Source: Rhynchopus euleeides
Taxonomy: Eukaryota > Euglenozoa > Diplonemea > Diplonemida > Diplonemidae
Direction of reading: 5' to 3'
DNA length: 64,000 nt
NCBI GenBank assembly: GCA_963210315.1
Contig: OY723278.1
Location: forward strand, 248,001 to 312,000
The position numbers were made by a program, and so were the translations under genes. The notes below the pieces were generated by a model. It was not told the DNA's origin. It did no database searches and saw only the letters and a program-made list of their open reading frames with translations. Shown in pieces: positions 48,731 to 58,380 of the stretch (its first letter is position 1; every line of letters begins with the position of its first letter).

Positions 48731-51119
48731 ATTGTGTGTTGATGCCTTGACCCGGCGGGCCACACAGCTGGCATGAGGGGGGTGGGGGTGGTGTTGTGCA
48801 GGGGAATACAAACATAAACAATTCGTCGTGTGCCGCTGGATCCCCCCTTCGCCCCCCCAAGGATTAGTGAAGAGGTAGCAAGGCGGCATGGAGGGGGGGG
48901 GGGTGGAAGGGGGAGGGGGGGTTGGGGCTGCGTATGGTGTTTTCCTCTGAAACAAAGCGTAGCAACACCCGTGCTCCCTTACTCCTTGTTAGATGCGCTG
49001 ACGCATCTTTATAAAACGACCTGTACCGTGGTTTTCCTGTTTCGTCGTTGTGCTCTTGGGGCGCCCCCCCTCGTGTTGTACACTGGGGGGGGGCTCGGTA
49101 CGGGCGAGGATCAGTCCTCTGTGAGGCGCTTCCGGGCCTATGGGTTCCCCAAATGACCCGCGTAGTACGCTTCCCAACGTCACGTCCGCGACTGTTCGCC
49201 GCACTATTAAGGTATAGTTTGTGTTGGGGGTTTCCTCAGCCTGCAACCTGCTGCCTTGATGTGTGTGTGTGAGCAGCATGCGAACATGACATAGCTCGGC
49301 ACACATTAAGGGAGAGCAGGTGTGGTCGGAAGCACCCCCTCCACTTTCCACGCATCGGGATGTCTGCTAAAAAAACAGCAACAACAACAGCAAAACAAGA
49401 GAGGAGAAGGTAAGCAAACAATAAACCCCCCTCTCCCGCACCCCCCCCCCCTGGCTAGCAGCCCTAAACACCTAACGAGTGAGAACGATGGTCGTCCAGG
49501 GCAGGTTTGGTGGAAGTGAGGGCCGCCATGTGTAACTCAAAAGCAAGGAAAAAGTTCAAAGGGAGAAGGCGAAGGTGGCAACGACTCGCAAACGAGAACG
49601 GCAGACTAAGGAAGGCACGCGCACATGAGGCTTTGGTGAAGGGTTGGGTGGTTCTTCTGTGATCGGCCAACCCCTCTGGAGAGGGCCTCACTATAAACCT
49701 CGAGTTGATGGCTGCTCTCGGTGCGATCTACCGCTGAGTGCACACTCGCAGGGATCTGACGAAAATCCGCCGGGCTCAGGTGTGCGGGCAGTGCCTTCCC
49801 AGTTCCCGTTCTCCAAGTCACGCTGCTCTTTTTTTTTGGGGGGGGGGGGGGGGGGGAATATAAGAAAACCAAGCATAACAACAAGCAAAATACGTCCGCG
49901 GTTTGCTTGTGAACGCGAGTGGATATCACGTGCGAATCAATCCAAGCCAATGGTGGAATAAGTTTGCTCAAGAATAAGGAGTGCGTAAAGAATGAAGGCG
50001 GGACGGGATGTCGAATGAAACGGAAGAATGATGTGAACGCAAGCGCCGCAGCATTCTCGAAGGGATTTCATTCAGGATAAAAAAACGGCATTTTTTTTGT
50101 AGAATCTCGACGGAATACGACAATGCGGTGGGCCTGCCACCACATGAACCAATCTCTTGACTTTGTGTAGCACTTTATTGCCAGGCCGACGGTTCAGCAA
50201 CTACAGAGCGGCCCCCCGCCCTCTTGCTGGTGTATCATGGGGCAGACCGCGTTTACCACCCACTCGCTTCATTCAACACCTGGCATAAGAATGTCTTGAT
50301 CGCTGTGGCAATTCGTCTTGTCATGTGTCGGTGGGGACCCAGACTTGCTCTCAAGATCAGATCTAATGTGGGTATCCTCACAACTGCCACTGCGACAGTT
50401 TGCCAATTGCTCCCCATTGGGCCAAAAGGCGCTCTCAACACCGAACGGCCTCCGGATGGCACACTCAAACCTCTCAACGCTGTGCTTCTCTTTTTTTAAA
50501 ACTTTGTACCCGTCCCCCCACGTTGTGCGCTACGTCGTTGTAGCGTTGGCCCGCCCACTCGTGTGCTTCTTTCCGGGGTCAGGGATAGTGCCCTGTGTGG
50601 GGCAGTTTTTTCCCGCAGTGCGGATGGGTTGCCGTGCATCGACACGGAGACACCTCCCCACTTGGGGGCTCGGCGGGGAAAGTTTCTTACTCGAATAACT
50701 TGCATTGTTTGATGACTCCCCCCTCTGCTAGGACAAGCGGGCACAAAATAGGCAATGGCCTGTGGCACCGTCGCAGCACAGGGTGTCTGGAAACTGAAAG
50801 TTCAGTGGTGGACGTCCTGTCTGTCACTCACTAATTAAGGTATAGGGCCTTGCCAGCATTGTGCGCGGTGCAAAGGAAGGACATCGCATGACGAAGAAGA
50901 AAAGTGGGGACGAGCCTCTGACGACTACCACCACTACCACCGCCACCGTTTGGCATTTTGGTTTGGCACTCAGCTGCGATGCCATAAACTTTATTGCGTT
51001 CAGTGATTCAACCCGGGCTCCAATGAAAAGGATACTAGTCATTAGTTGCGGCTACCACTGAGGAAATGTGACGCCAGAAAAGTATGTCCGCCTCAACAGT
51101 TAGGTTGCACTGCGTGCCC
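48731..51119. other. Non-coding region
   Basis: No gene. Contains the isolated 26-base core GAGGATCAGTCCTCTGTGAG (about 49110-49132) of the 615-bp repeat, a T/G homopolymer block at about 49829-49857, and TTAAGGTATAG twice (about 49207 and 50834). Confidence 0.45.
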
Positions 51120-51399
51120 CGACATCCACACCGGTTGCACTGCGTGCCCCCATCGTGGAGGGTCTCGCAGGAGGGGACGAGGACGCAGTCCGTCGATGTG
51201 GAGGCCGGGGCGGCGTCAGCTGGGTACTCCACCGAGGGGATGCGGCTCCAGTCAACCAGCTCCAGGTCGAACTTCGCCCTATCGGACATTTTTGTTTGTG
51301 CGCACTATGCAATATATCTGTTCATGGAATTATGTATGTTGCACTGCACGCTGCCAACAGCCTATTGTTTACTGTCACAAGCAAGATTGTTTGTGTAAA
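51120..51399 (-). repeat. Retroelement 2 280-bp repeat, 3' copy
   Basis: From CGACATCCACACCGGTTGC to GATTGTTTGTGTAAA, identical by eye to 55603-55882. It carries the first 58 or so codons of gag, cut off. An inverted repeat (AACAGCCTATTGTTTAC / GTAAACAATAGGC) spans its outer edge at about 51357-51410. Confidence 0.9.
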
Positions 51400-51538
51400 C
51401 AATAGGCTTGGCTGTTAGTTTGTGCGCACTACCGGTCCCTAGTACGCTACACCCCCCCCCCCCCCCCCGACCTCCCCTGATAATCTCGCATGATGACGGT
51501 AACCTCGGGGAACTCGCTCTCGTAAGGGGGGTGATCGT

Positions 51539-52650
51539 TCATGTGGTGTAGTATGGGTGAGATGTGTCCCGTAGCCGGGTGTAGTCATCAGCAGGGTTCT
51601 CCTCTGACTTCACGTAGCCCATCTCAAAACGACATGATGCGGTATCGGCAATACGGCGGGCTTTCATCAACAGGTTCAGGATGTGTTTGGCGTGTGAGAA
51701 ACCCTTGCGCCATGCTCCGATCACCGCTGTGTTATCGACACCGACCCTCCATCGTACACCTTGCATGTGCATGTCTTCGCAAATGTGCATCACCATGCGG
51801 TAGAACGCGTACATCTCTAAGACGGCGATGTCTTCATGTAGCCAGTTTTCGGTGAAGAGCCCCCATCGTGTGATCGTCTTTCCATCTCTGTTCACGATGA
51901 AGCACCATCCCGTGAGGCTGGCATCTGTATGTGCCGTGCCCCTATCTGTGGGTGGAGGACTCCATATACGCCAGGGGTTCTGCAGAAGTTGTCCCAGCGA
52001 GTCTTGCATCGAGGCTCGTACGTTCAATGGAAGGGTGACTTCTCTCGACCAGCTTTCGTAACTAAGGACGCCGTCCTTGCTGACTTCTGACATCCAGCTG
52101 AGCAAGCTGGCCTGCTCGTACAAGTGGAGCTGAAGAGCATACACCCGCCAGAGAATGAGTCCGCACATTCTCCACCAGAATCGAAGTGGCATTGCGGCTT
52201 CGAGCATACTTATCTGAAGAGATCCCTTTAGTTTCTCGACCCAGGCGGGATCCATCTTCCATCTCTTGTGTATGCAGTCGAAGTGTAGACCGAGCATTGT
52301 ACCCTGTCGGCTGATCGGCGAGGTATCCCCAATGATAACCCCGTATCGTGCACATATCGCTTCGAAGTTAGATTTCACCCGATTGAGAATCTCCGCGGAA
52401 TCAGCGACGAAGACGGTGTTATCCAGCCAAGAGATGTGTTCAGCCTGCGTGTTGGCAACAGCCTCTGCTCCCAGACATCTCGTAACAGCTTGACCCAGCT
52501 GTGGTGAAGCTCTGTATCCCATGGCTAGACGTGTCATCCACAAGATTGCGTTGTTGCACCGGAAGGCGAAGAATGGTCGGGCTGCAGGCTCGATATTGAA
52601 CTGAAAAAACCAGCTCTTGAAATCGAACTCGCAAAGGCGCCGCTTAATAC
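51539..52650 (-). CDS. Retroelement 2 RT (palm) and RNase H
   Basis: In this frame the RT palm begins at CEFDFKSWFFQFNI (motif A). It continues with RLAMGYRASPQLGQAVTRCL and HISWLDNTVFVAD (catalytic box, Asp-Asn), then RNase H: AHTDASLTGWCFI (Asp), VLEMYAFYRMV (Glu), GVDNTAVIGAW (Asp) and SEENPADDYTR (Asp). The N-terminal RT motifs (FCVPKRKPGELRFILACQRL, LPPCQFP) are in another frame just upstream (52650-52980), so a -1 frameshift near 52640 separates them. That is probably a mutation, because it falls inside the palm. Confidence 0.85.
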
Positions 52651-53702
52651 CGTGTCTACGATCATTGTATAAGGGGGGAACTGGCAGGGCGGTAGCTTGA
52701 TGTGAGCCATGGCCTGATTCAGACGTTGGCATGCCAGAATGAAACGTAGTTCGCCTGGTTTCCTTTTCGGTACACAAAAAGCCGAGTGCAAACAGCATCC
52801 CTTGCGGGACCTCGGAGCCTTCTCTGCAAATGAGCCACTGAGCAGCTGTTCAGTGCATGCGCCCAACTTTGCGTTTCTAGGTCCGGCGCCGGCCGTACCC
52901 TCCCACCTGGCGTGCTTGGAGATAAAGGCATGAGAAATCCATATAAAATTCTCCTGCAGGTGGGGAAAGTCCTTCAGAAGGAGTTCGCTGTTTAAGGGGA
53001 GTGATGGTGCCCCCGCGATTTTACCCTCATAACTTGCTCTGGGTATCCTCGTGGATCCATCGATGTCCCACCAGGACCAGTCGTAGTCATAGTGTTGTAA
53101 GACCTCCCAGAGATGTTGTAACGGGCTTTTGCTCGAGATCGTAGTTGTTTTTGACATGTGCGGCTCTCGACGCTTGTTTTGTGTAGATGACGCCAGCTCG
53201 GATGCTTGGAGGGTGGACAGTGACGGCTCTCGACGTTTGTCATGTGTAAGTATTTTGGCTGTGGATGTAAGCGGCTCGCGACGCCCATCCTGTGTAAAGC
53301 CGGTGGTTGCACGGTTTGACAGTGACGGCTCGCGACGTTTGTCTTGTGTAATGGTGTCGGCTGTGGATGTAAGCGGCTCGCGACGCCCATCCTGTGTAAA
53401 GCCGGTGATTGTATGTTTTGACAGTGACGGCTCGCGACGTTTGTCTTGTGTAATTGTGTCGGTTGTGGATGTAAGCGGCTCGCGACGCCCATCCTGTGTA
53501 AGACCGATAGTTGAGTGGTTAGACAGTGACGGCTCGCGACGTTTGTCTTGTGTAATTGCTCTGGCTGTGGATGTATGCGGCTCGCGACGCCCATCCTGTG
53601 TAAAACCAGTGTTTTCATGCTCAGACAGTGACGGCTCGCGACGTTTGTCTTGTGTATTCTTCCCGCTCGAAGATAGTTGCGGCTCTCGACGCTCCTCTTG
53701 TA
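52535..53702 (-). CDS. Retroelement 2 repeat linker and RT N-terminal part
   Basis: This is the visible unique part of a frame open from at least 54735 to 52534, -1 relative to gag and recombinase. After the recombinase stop it encodes about five 34-residue repeats, each of two half-units (TQDKRREPSLS... and TQDGRREPLTSTA...), from 102-bp DNA repeats at about 53150-53700. It then enters RT (LLKDFPHLQENFIWIS; PKRKPGELRFILACQRLNQA). The linker is strongly basic and may bind nucleic acid (inference). Homology passes to the 51539-52650 frame near 52640. Confidence 0.7.
53150..53700 (-). repeat. 102-bp tandem repeats (coding)
   Basis: GACAGTGACGGCTCGCGACG-type starts recur at 53216, 53318, 53420, 53522 and 53624, exactly 102 bp apart. 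Each unit contains two related 51-bp halves. The unit length keeps the frame, so the array reads as 34-residue repeats. Confidence 0.9.
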
Positions 53703-54725
53703 TTACTGCAGGAGGGGCGTCGACAAGGCAGTGTCCTTGACGGGCTCCCACAGGCCCCGCCGAAGGTACCCCCGGGTGACCTGCACACTCCTGTGTCGGG
53801 CCAGTGCCTGTGCCGCCTCCTCGCCTCGCGACTCCGCGACTGCATTGAGGCTGGAATGCCTGATCAACTGTGTGGTAACACAGAGATTCTCTTTCAGGTA
53901 CTCGTTGTATGCAGTGTAGGTGAGGTTGCCAAAGACCGGAGCTTGCTCCGCAAGACGTTGACTCTCGAACCACTCGAGGAAGATGAGGGATAGACGACCC
54001 TCTTTGGGTAGGAGAAGTGACTGACCCGAGCCCCTGCTGTCCGTCTTCCCCCTCACGAAGGTGACCATGAAGAAGTCGGGAGGGGAGTCGGCCCGGTGTA
54101 GTTGAATGTGAGCCCCCCTGAGCCTCTCGAGGTCGACCCAGCGGGACCCGGTCGCCATCTGCAGTGCCAGCGCAGCTCTGAGAGTGCCAGACGCCTTGGA
54201 CAAGGCCTCCAGCACCGTCTCGAGGGCAGGCACACTCTCCATCTTGCGCTCGTGCCTCTCGAAGACCTGGAGCTGCCCGCTGATGGCCCGCCTCATGGCG
54301 TCGTGGGCCGACCTCAGCGACTGCGTGTAGTACGTGAGGTACTGCAGGGCAGACTGGGGCTGAATCTGTTGCCGGCGTAGCAGCAGTTGGACCCACAGAT
54401 GGAAGCACTCCTCCCTCGAGAGGCTCGGGTCCATCACCTGCACCTTGTGACGGAAGGCCTCGGCGCGGCGGATCACAGAGAGGAAAGATGCAGAACCCCT
54501 GTAGCACTGTGCTTGAGTGCGCCAGGTGGCGCGCTTGAGGGTCACCAGCTGCGCCGGCGTGATCTCCTCTGGCTGTCTGATGGAACCCTGGGACAGCTGC
54601 TCCTCCCAAATGCGGAGGCTGGGATGATTCGAAGTCGGAAGAGGAGCTGCTGCGTGCGTATCCCGAAGAGGAAGGGTCGAGGGCGGAGGAGAAGGAGGGA
54701 GAGGAGAGGGGATACGCAGGGGTAG
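53703..54725 (-). CDS. Retroelement 2 tyrosine recombinase (same frame as gag, no ATG)
   Basis: Open directly after the gag stop and in the same frame, without an ATG before the domain. The conserved sequence starts well upstream of the first GTG at 54545 (IWEEQLSQGSIRQPEEITPA). Counting from 54545: Arg135 (TGSRWVDLE), Lys167 (VRGKTDSRG), Gln226-Leu-Ile-Arg229 in the HxxR position (His replaced by Gln), His251 (LARHRSVQ) and Tyr260 (TRGYLRRG). The nucleophile and the Arg/Lys/His set are otherwise in place. Expression as a gag-recombinase fusion by readthrough of UGA is the simplest reading (inference). Confidence 0.85.
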   Translation of the reverse strand, partial: LPLRIPSPLPPSPPPSTLPLRDTHAAAPLPTSNHPSLRIWEEQLSQGSIRQPEEITPAQLVTLKRATWRTQAQCYRGSASFLSVIRRAEAFRHKVQVMDPSLSREECFHLWVQLLLRRQQIQPQSALQYLTYYTQSLRSAHDAMRRAISGQLQVFERHERKMESVPALETVLEALSKASGTLRAALALQMATGSRWVDLERLRGAHIQLHRADSPPDFFMVTFVRGKTDSRGSGQSLLLPKEGRLSLIFLEWFESQRLAEQAPVFGNLTYTAYNEYLKENLCVTTQLIRHSSLNAVAESRGEEAAQALARHRSVQVTRGYLRRGLWEPVKDTALSTPLLQ

Positions 54726-54738
54726 TCAGTCCTTTTTT
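54726..54738 (-). promoter_or_regulatory. Candidate recoding site: A AAA AAG slippery heptamer and UGA-CUA stop
   Basis: The coding strand reads GCA AAA AAG GAC TGA CTA. The heptamer A AAA AAG (54738 to 54732) is in frame for a -1 slip into the RT frame. The stop (54728-54726) is followed by CUA, the context known to favour UGA readthrough, here into the recombinase frame. Confidence 0.5.
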
Positions 54739-55772
54739 GCGTACTTGTGGTCCCTACCCCCCCCTTGGGACGGCTGAGACCTCTTCATATCTTTCCTCCC
54801 CCCGGAGTAGCCCCCCCTTCCTCGCGTGGCTCCGAAGGTACCCGCGTGGACGGCGCCACCCGAGACCTTCTTCTGCGCCTCCTTCACCGCCTCACCCCTC
54901 TTGGCTACATTGGCGGCGGTGCGCAGTTCTCCGTCGGTGTAGGCGGACCATTCAAGGGTGAGGGCGTGGGCCTCGTAGGCCGCGCCCATGGCTACCCCGA
55001 CGGAGAAGGCGACCCCCTCGTCACTCTGGTATTTCAGGGCCTCAAGACGCACCATGGTGACGTGTAGGAGGGGAAGCAGCGAGGAGGCCCAATGTCCCGT
55101 CCGCGGGTCGCGAGCCTTCTTCAGCACGGTGAACAGCGTCCGCTGCTCGTGTTGGTACCCCTTGCCGGTGTCCTCAGGGCTGGCGGGGAAGGGGCCGTAT
55201 CGGGCGTGGACCTTATCCAATATGCGGTCCACGCCGATCCGGGAGCACAAGTGCTTCTCCCAACGGGCCACCCGACGAAGCTCGAGGTCGTACGGGACCT
55301 CCTCCGCCTCCTTCTGGGCCTCCAGGAAGGCGATCTTCTTCGCCTGTTCCGCAACCTGTTTGCGGAGGGAAGCAGCGTCGGCCTCGTCCCCGGCAGGGGG
55401 TACCGTGTCCACAACGGCCTCCCTCAGGTCCTCTTCATCCGCGCCCGGAGGTGCTTCCAAGTCGCCGCTCCGGACAAGGGGCTCCTTCTGGTGCACCTCC
55501 CAGGCGCAGGGCGGACAGACCCACCTCGTCCCCTCCCGTGGCAACAGGCGAACGCGATCATCGCGGTCGGGAATCCTCTTCTCCAGGCATTCTACCGAAC
55601 CGCGACATCCACACCGGTTGCACTGCGTGCCCCCATCGTGGAGGGTCTCGCAGGAGGGGACGAGGACGCAGTCCGTCGATGTGGAGGCCGGGGCGGCGTC
55701 AGCTGGGTACTCCACCGAGGGGATGCGGCTCCAGTCAACCAGCTCCAGGTCGAACTTCGCCCTATCGGACAT
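54726..55772 (-). CDS. Retroelement 2 gag-like zinc-finger protein
   Basis: 348 residues from the ATG at 55772, which lies inside the 5' repeat. Residues 1-95 hold a Cys-rich module (CETLHDGGTQCNRCGCRG, SVECLE, WVCPPCAWEV), a probable zinc-binding domain. A predicted coiled coil follows (ASLRKQVAEQAKKIAFLEAQ). A helical capsid-like part (LFTVLKKARDPRTGHWASSL, EALKYQSDEGVAFSVGVAMG) leads to a C-terminus rich in Arg/Gly/Lys (ATRGRGGYSGGRKDMKR), suitable for RNA binding. A truncated relative of the zinc-finger part is at 15069-15335. Gag role inferred from position and composition. Confidence 0.75.
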   Translation of the reverse strand: MSDRAKFDLELVDWSRIPSVEYPADAAPASTSTDCVLVPSCETLHDGGTQCNRCGCRGSVECLEKRIPDRDDRVRLLPREGTRWVCPPCAWEVHQKEPLVRSGDLEAPPGADEEDLREAVVDTVPPAGDEADAASLRKQVAEQAKKIAFLEAQKEAEEVPYDLELRRVARWEKHLCSRIGVDRILDKVHARYGPFPASPEDTGKGYQHEQRTLFTVLKKARDPRTGHWASSLLPLLHVTMVRLEALKYQSDEGVAFSVGVAMGAAYEAHALTLEWSAYTDGELRTAANVAKRGEAVKEAQKKVSGGAVHAGTFGATRGRGGYSGGRKDMKRSQPSQGGGRDHKYAKKD

Positions 55773-55882
55773 TTTTGTTTGTGCGCACTATGCAATATAT
55801 CTGTTCATGGAATTATGTATGTTGCACTGCACGCTGCCAACAGCCTATTGTTTACTGTCACAAGCAAGATTGTTTGTGTAAA
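55603..55882 (-). repeat. Retroelement 2 280-bp repeat, 5' copy
   Basis: Contains the 5' untranslated leader and the first 57 codons of gag. Same orientation as the 3' copy at 51120-51399. Confidence 0.9.
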
Positions 55883-57148
55883 AAAAGAAGGTGCCAAAAA
55901 AATATCAGGCCACTCGACGGATAACATCTGATGTCTCCAAACATAAACACAAAAAGAAACCATGTTCTGCAACCCTCCCCTCGTGTTGGCGGGGGGGGGG
56001 GGCAGTGGTGCCATTTTGAAACCGGGGACGGCAATAGGACTGGCAGGGACGAGCCGCTGGCCGCTAACATCCAGGCACGGTGGAACACCGGCACTGAACG
56101 CCCTTCCAGATGTACCCTGTATCCACATCAGGTTATCAAAGTTACAACAACACAACGAAGCAACAACCGAATATAATGAACCCGCATGATTGGACAATAG
56201 TAGCTATTCTGTGGTGCTCTCTCATGGCTGAACTGAAAGGGACACTCCCTGCTGGGGCAAGGGATATTGCAAGGGCCACTGTGGTAAGCACCAGCACTGT
56301 ATGCCGTGAGACGGCGAGGCCAGCAGGCCCACCAGGCTATGATTTTCAGAACAAACCCAGACGGCTCGCAGGACAGCTTCAATAGATGAAGGCTCGGCAT
56401 CGAGTGCATCCAGGGTTCGTTTTGTCTTGTGCTGCTGAACAAAGCGGGGCAAGCGCCCCGCTTCTTTGTTGGAGGCGTGCACACTGCAGCCCCGAAAAGG
56501 TGGTGTGGGCATTCGGGTTCCCGTATGCTGCGGGAGACAGTTTCATTTCCCAGGAACTCTGGAGGGCCGAGAGCACTCACCAGTGGTCACATCGACTAGT
56601 CGCACTGTGTGACTCGGATGTTGTGCGTTGAACCTCGAGGAGGGCCGGAGGGTGGAAGAGCACCCCGTGTGGCTCTCGCAGGGTCCACATTCCTCATCCA
56701 CCCGCCTTCATTTGAATCCTTCTCGTTCGCAACCATCAAGGATCCCTCCAAGGGTGGTTGGTGGGGTGAAACTGTCTTCGCACGGAATGCCAAAACTTAT
56801 CGTCTTCCGTCTTCCATTTTTTTGTCCTCCTTTCAACTACTACGACAAGAGAAATATGGTCAGAAATACACTCAAAGAAAGCAGATCAAAGACAGGCGAT
56901 ACCCCTGAAAAGGCCGAGTGACGTCGTAGTATTGCGTGGTTGCACTGCAGTCAGGCTTCCCCGATGAGGATTTTCCCCAAAACATCTTCATTTTTTTCCC
57001 TCACCTTTCCCACTTTTTGGGCTTAGGGATTTTCCTCAAGATTTGGGCTGAGAATTTTCCCCATTTTTGGGCCTCCCATTTGGCCTGCTTCTACCAGGCA
57101 TACAGCTTGTTGCATTAGAGGTTTCCGTACGGAAGCCCGGCATCCGAG
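55883..57148. other. Non-coding region
   Basis: A 12-base G run lies near 55990. No gene or sizeable repeat was recognised. Confidence 0.45.
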
Positions 57149-58380
57149 GTGTGTTGGGCGAGAGTGCGAAGGAACCACCCACAGGACCCTGCACGACCCT
57201 GTGCTCAGGATTGACATGTCGTGGATGACATGACAACATGAACGGAACAGATGTTCACTACCGTGGCCTCCGGCGGCTAGGGGTCTCCGCAGAAGAACAC
57301 CCGACACGAGCAGCAGGATCGTGACCGATCCGCCCCACCCAGTCTCACCGCCCGCCCCGACCACATGGCCACCCGACATCATGGCCGAAGCCGCCGCGCG
57401 CGAAGCGCGCGGCGAATTTTTTTTGAGAGCCATTTTTTCCGTGGAAAAAATCCTCATGGCTTTTTGGAGGGATGGGGATGGTGGGAAGCCCTGACTGCAG
57501 TTCTTTTTTTGGCGGAGTTTCTCACAGGTGTATTTCTAGTGGGATGAGGATGAGTCTTTTTGGCATCCGCCCTTTTTCCGGTTTTTTTCCAGCCAAAACC
57601 AGGTTTTTTTTCCAGCAAAAAACCGGTTTTTTTCCAGCCAAAATCTGGTTTTTTTTCCAGCCAAGAGCCAGACGTTCACTACCGTGGCCTCCGGCGGCTG
57701 GGGGGCTCCGCCCCCCAGACCCCCCTGTGGCGGATATCTCGTACCCAAGTCCTTCAATTCCCATGTGTGTTGGGCGAGAGTGCGAAGGAACCACCCACAG
57801 GACCCTGCACGACCCTGTGCTCAGGATTGACATGTCGTGGATGACATGACAACATGAACGGAACAGATGTTCACTACCGTGGCCTCCGGCGGCTAGGGGT
57901 CTCCGCAGAAGAACACCCGACACGAGCAGCAGGATCGTGACCGATCCGCCCCACCCAGTCTCACCGCCCGCCCCGACCACATGGCCACCCGACATCATGG
58001 CCGAAGCCGCCGCGCGCGAAGCGCGCGGCGAATTTTTTTTGAGAGCCATTTTTTCCGTGGAAAAAATCCTCATGGCTTTTTGGAGGGATGGGGATGGTGG
58101 GAAGCCCTGACTGCAGTTCTTTTTTTGGCGGAGTTTCTCACAGGTGTATTTCTAGTGGGATGAGGATGAGTCTTTTTGGCATCCGCCCTTTTTCCGGTTT
58201 TTTTCCAGCCAAAACCAGGTTTTTTTTCCAGCAAAAAACCGGTTTTTTTCCAGCCAAAATCTGGTTTTTTTTCCAGCCAAGAGCCAGACGTTCACTACCG
58301 TGGCCTCCGGCGGCTGGGGGGCTCCGCCCCCCAGACCCCCCTGTGGCGGATATCTCGTACCCAAGTCCTTCAATTCCCAT
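57149..58380. repeat. Exact 616-bp tandem duplication
   Basis: 57149-57764 and 57765-58380 appear identical, from GTGTGTTGGGCGAGAGTGCG to CCTTCAATTCCCAT. Each unit holds a GCGCGC-GAAGC-GCGCGC hairpin, a run of TTTTTTTCCAGC-type units (about 57580-57662) and two versions of the short GC-hairpin repeat. Frames inside (up to 183 codons) are duplicated with it and show no domain. The lack of divergence means it is recent or an assembly artefact. Confidence 0.9.

Larger units (their letters stand above)
51120..55882 (-). mobile_element. YR retroelement 2, VIPER-like order (gag, YR, RT-RNase H)
   Basis: Read on the minus strand: a 280-bp repeat (55603-55882) that includes the gag start, then gag, recombinase and RT-RNase H, then the same 280-bp repeat (51120-51399). 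Between RT-RNase H and the second repeat lies a poly-C run (about 51452-51470). The repeats are in the same orientation, as for A1 and A2 of a split direct repeat. B copies could not be identified, so the 3' end may be incomplete. A short tandem GGTTGCACTGCGTGCCCC (51102-51119 and 51133-51150) lies at the 3' side. Confidence 0.85.

Noticed and set aside
47424..48776. 450-codon plus-strand frame opposite the disordered-protein gene
   Set aside because: Low-complexity antisense of a Ser/Pro/Arg-rich gene; no folded region or motif. The 476-codon frame at 46988-48418 is rejected for the same reason.
49200..50850. TTAAGGTATAG motifs as spliced-leader or promoter sites
   Set aside because: Only two short matches, with unrelated flanks and no nearby gene start.
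53150..53700. Regularly spaced repeats as a possible CRISPR array
   Set aside because: Units are 102 bp with conserved, not variable, spacers, lie inside a retroelement gene, and the genome is eukaryotic.
52992..53740. Repeat-containing frames of 203 and 208 codons on both strands of the 102-bp array
   Set aside because: A 102-bp period without stops keeps several frames open. Only the frame that continues into RT is supported.
57522..58073. 183-codon frame in the 616-bp tandem duplication
   Set aside because: It crosses poly-T/CCAGC runs and hairpin repeats; it is duplicated with the DNA, not independently conserved.
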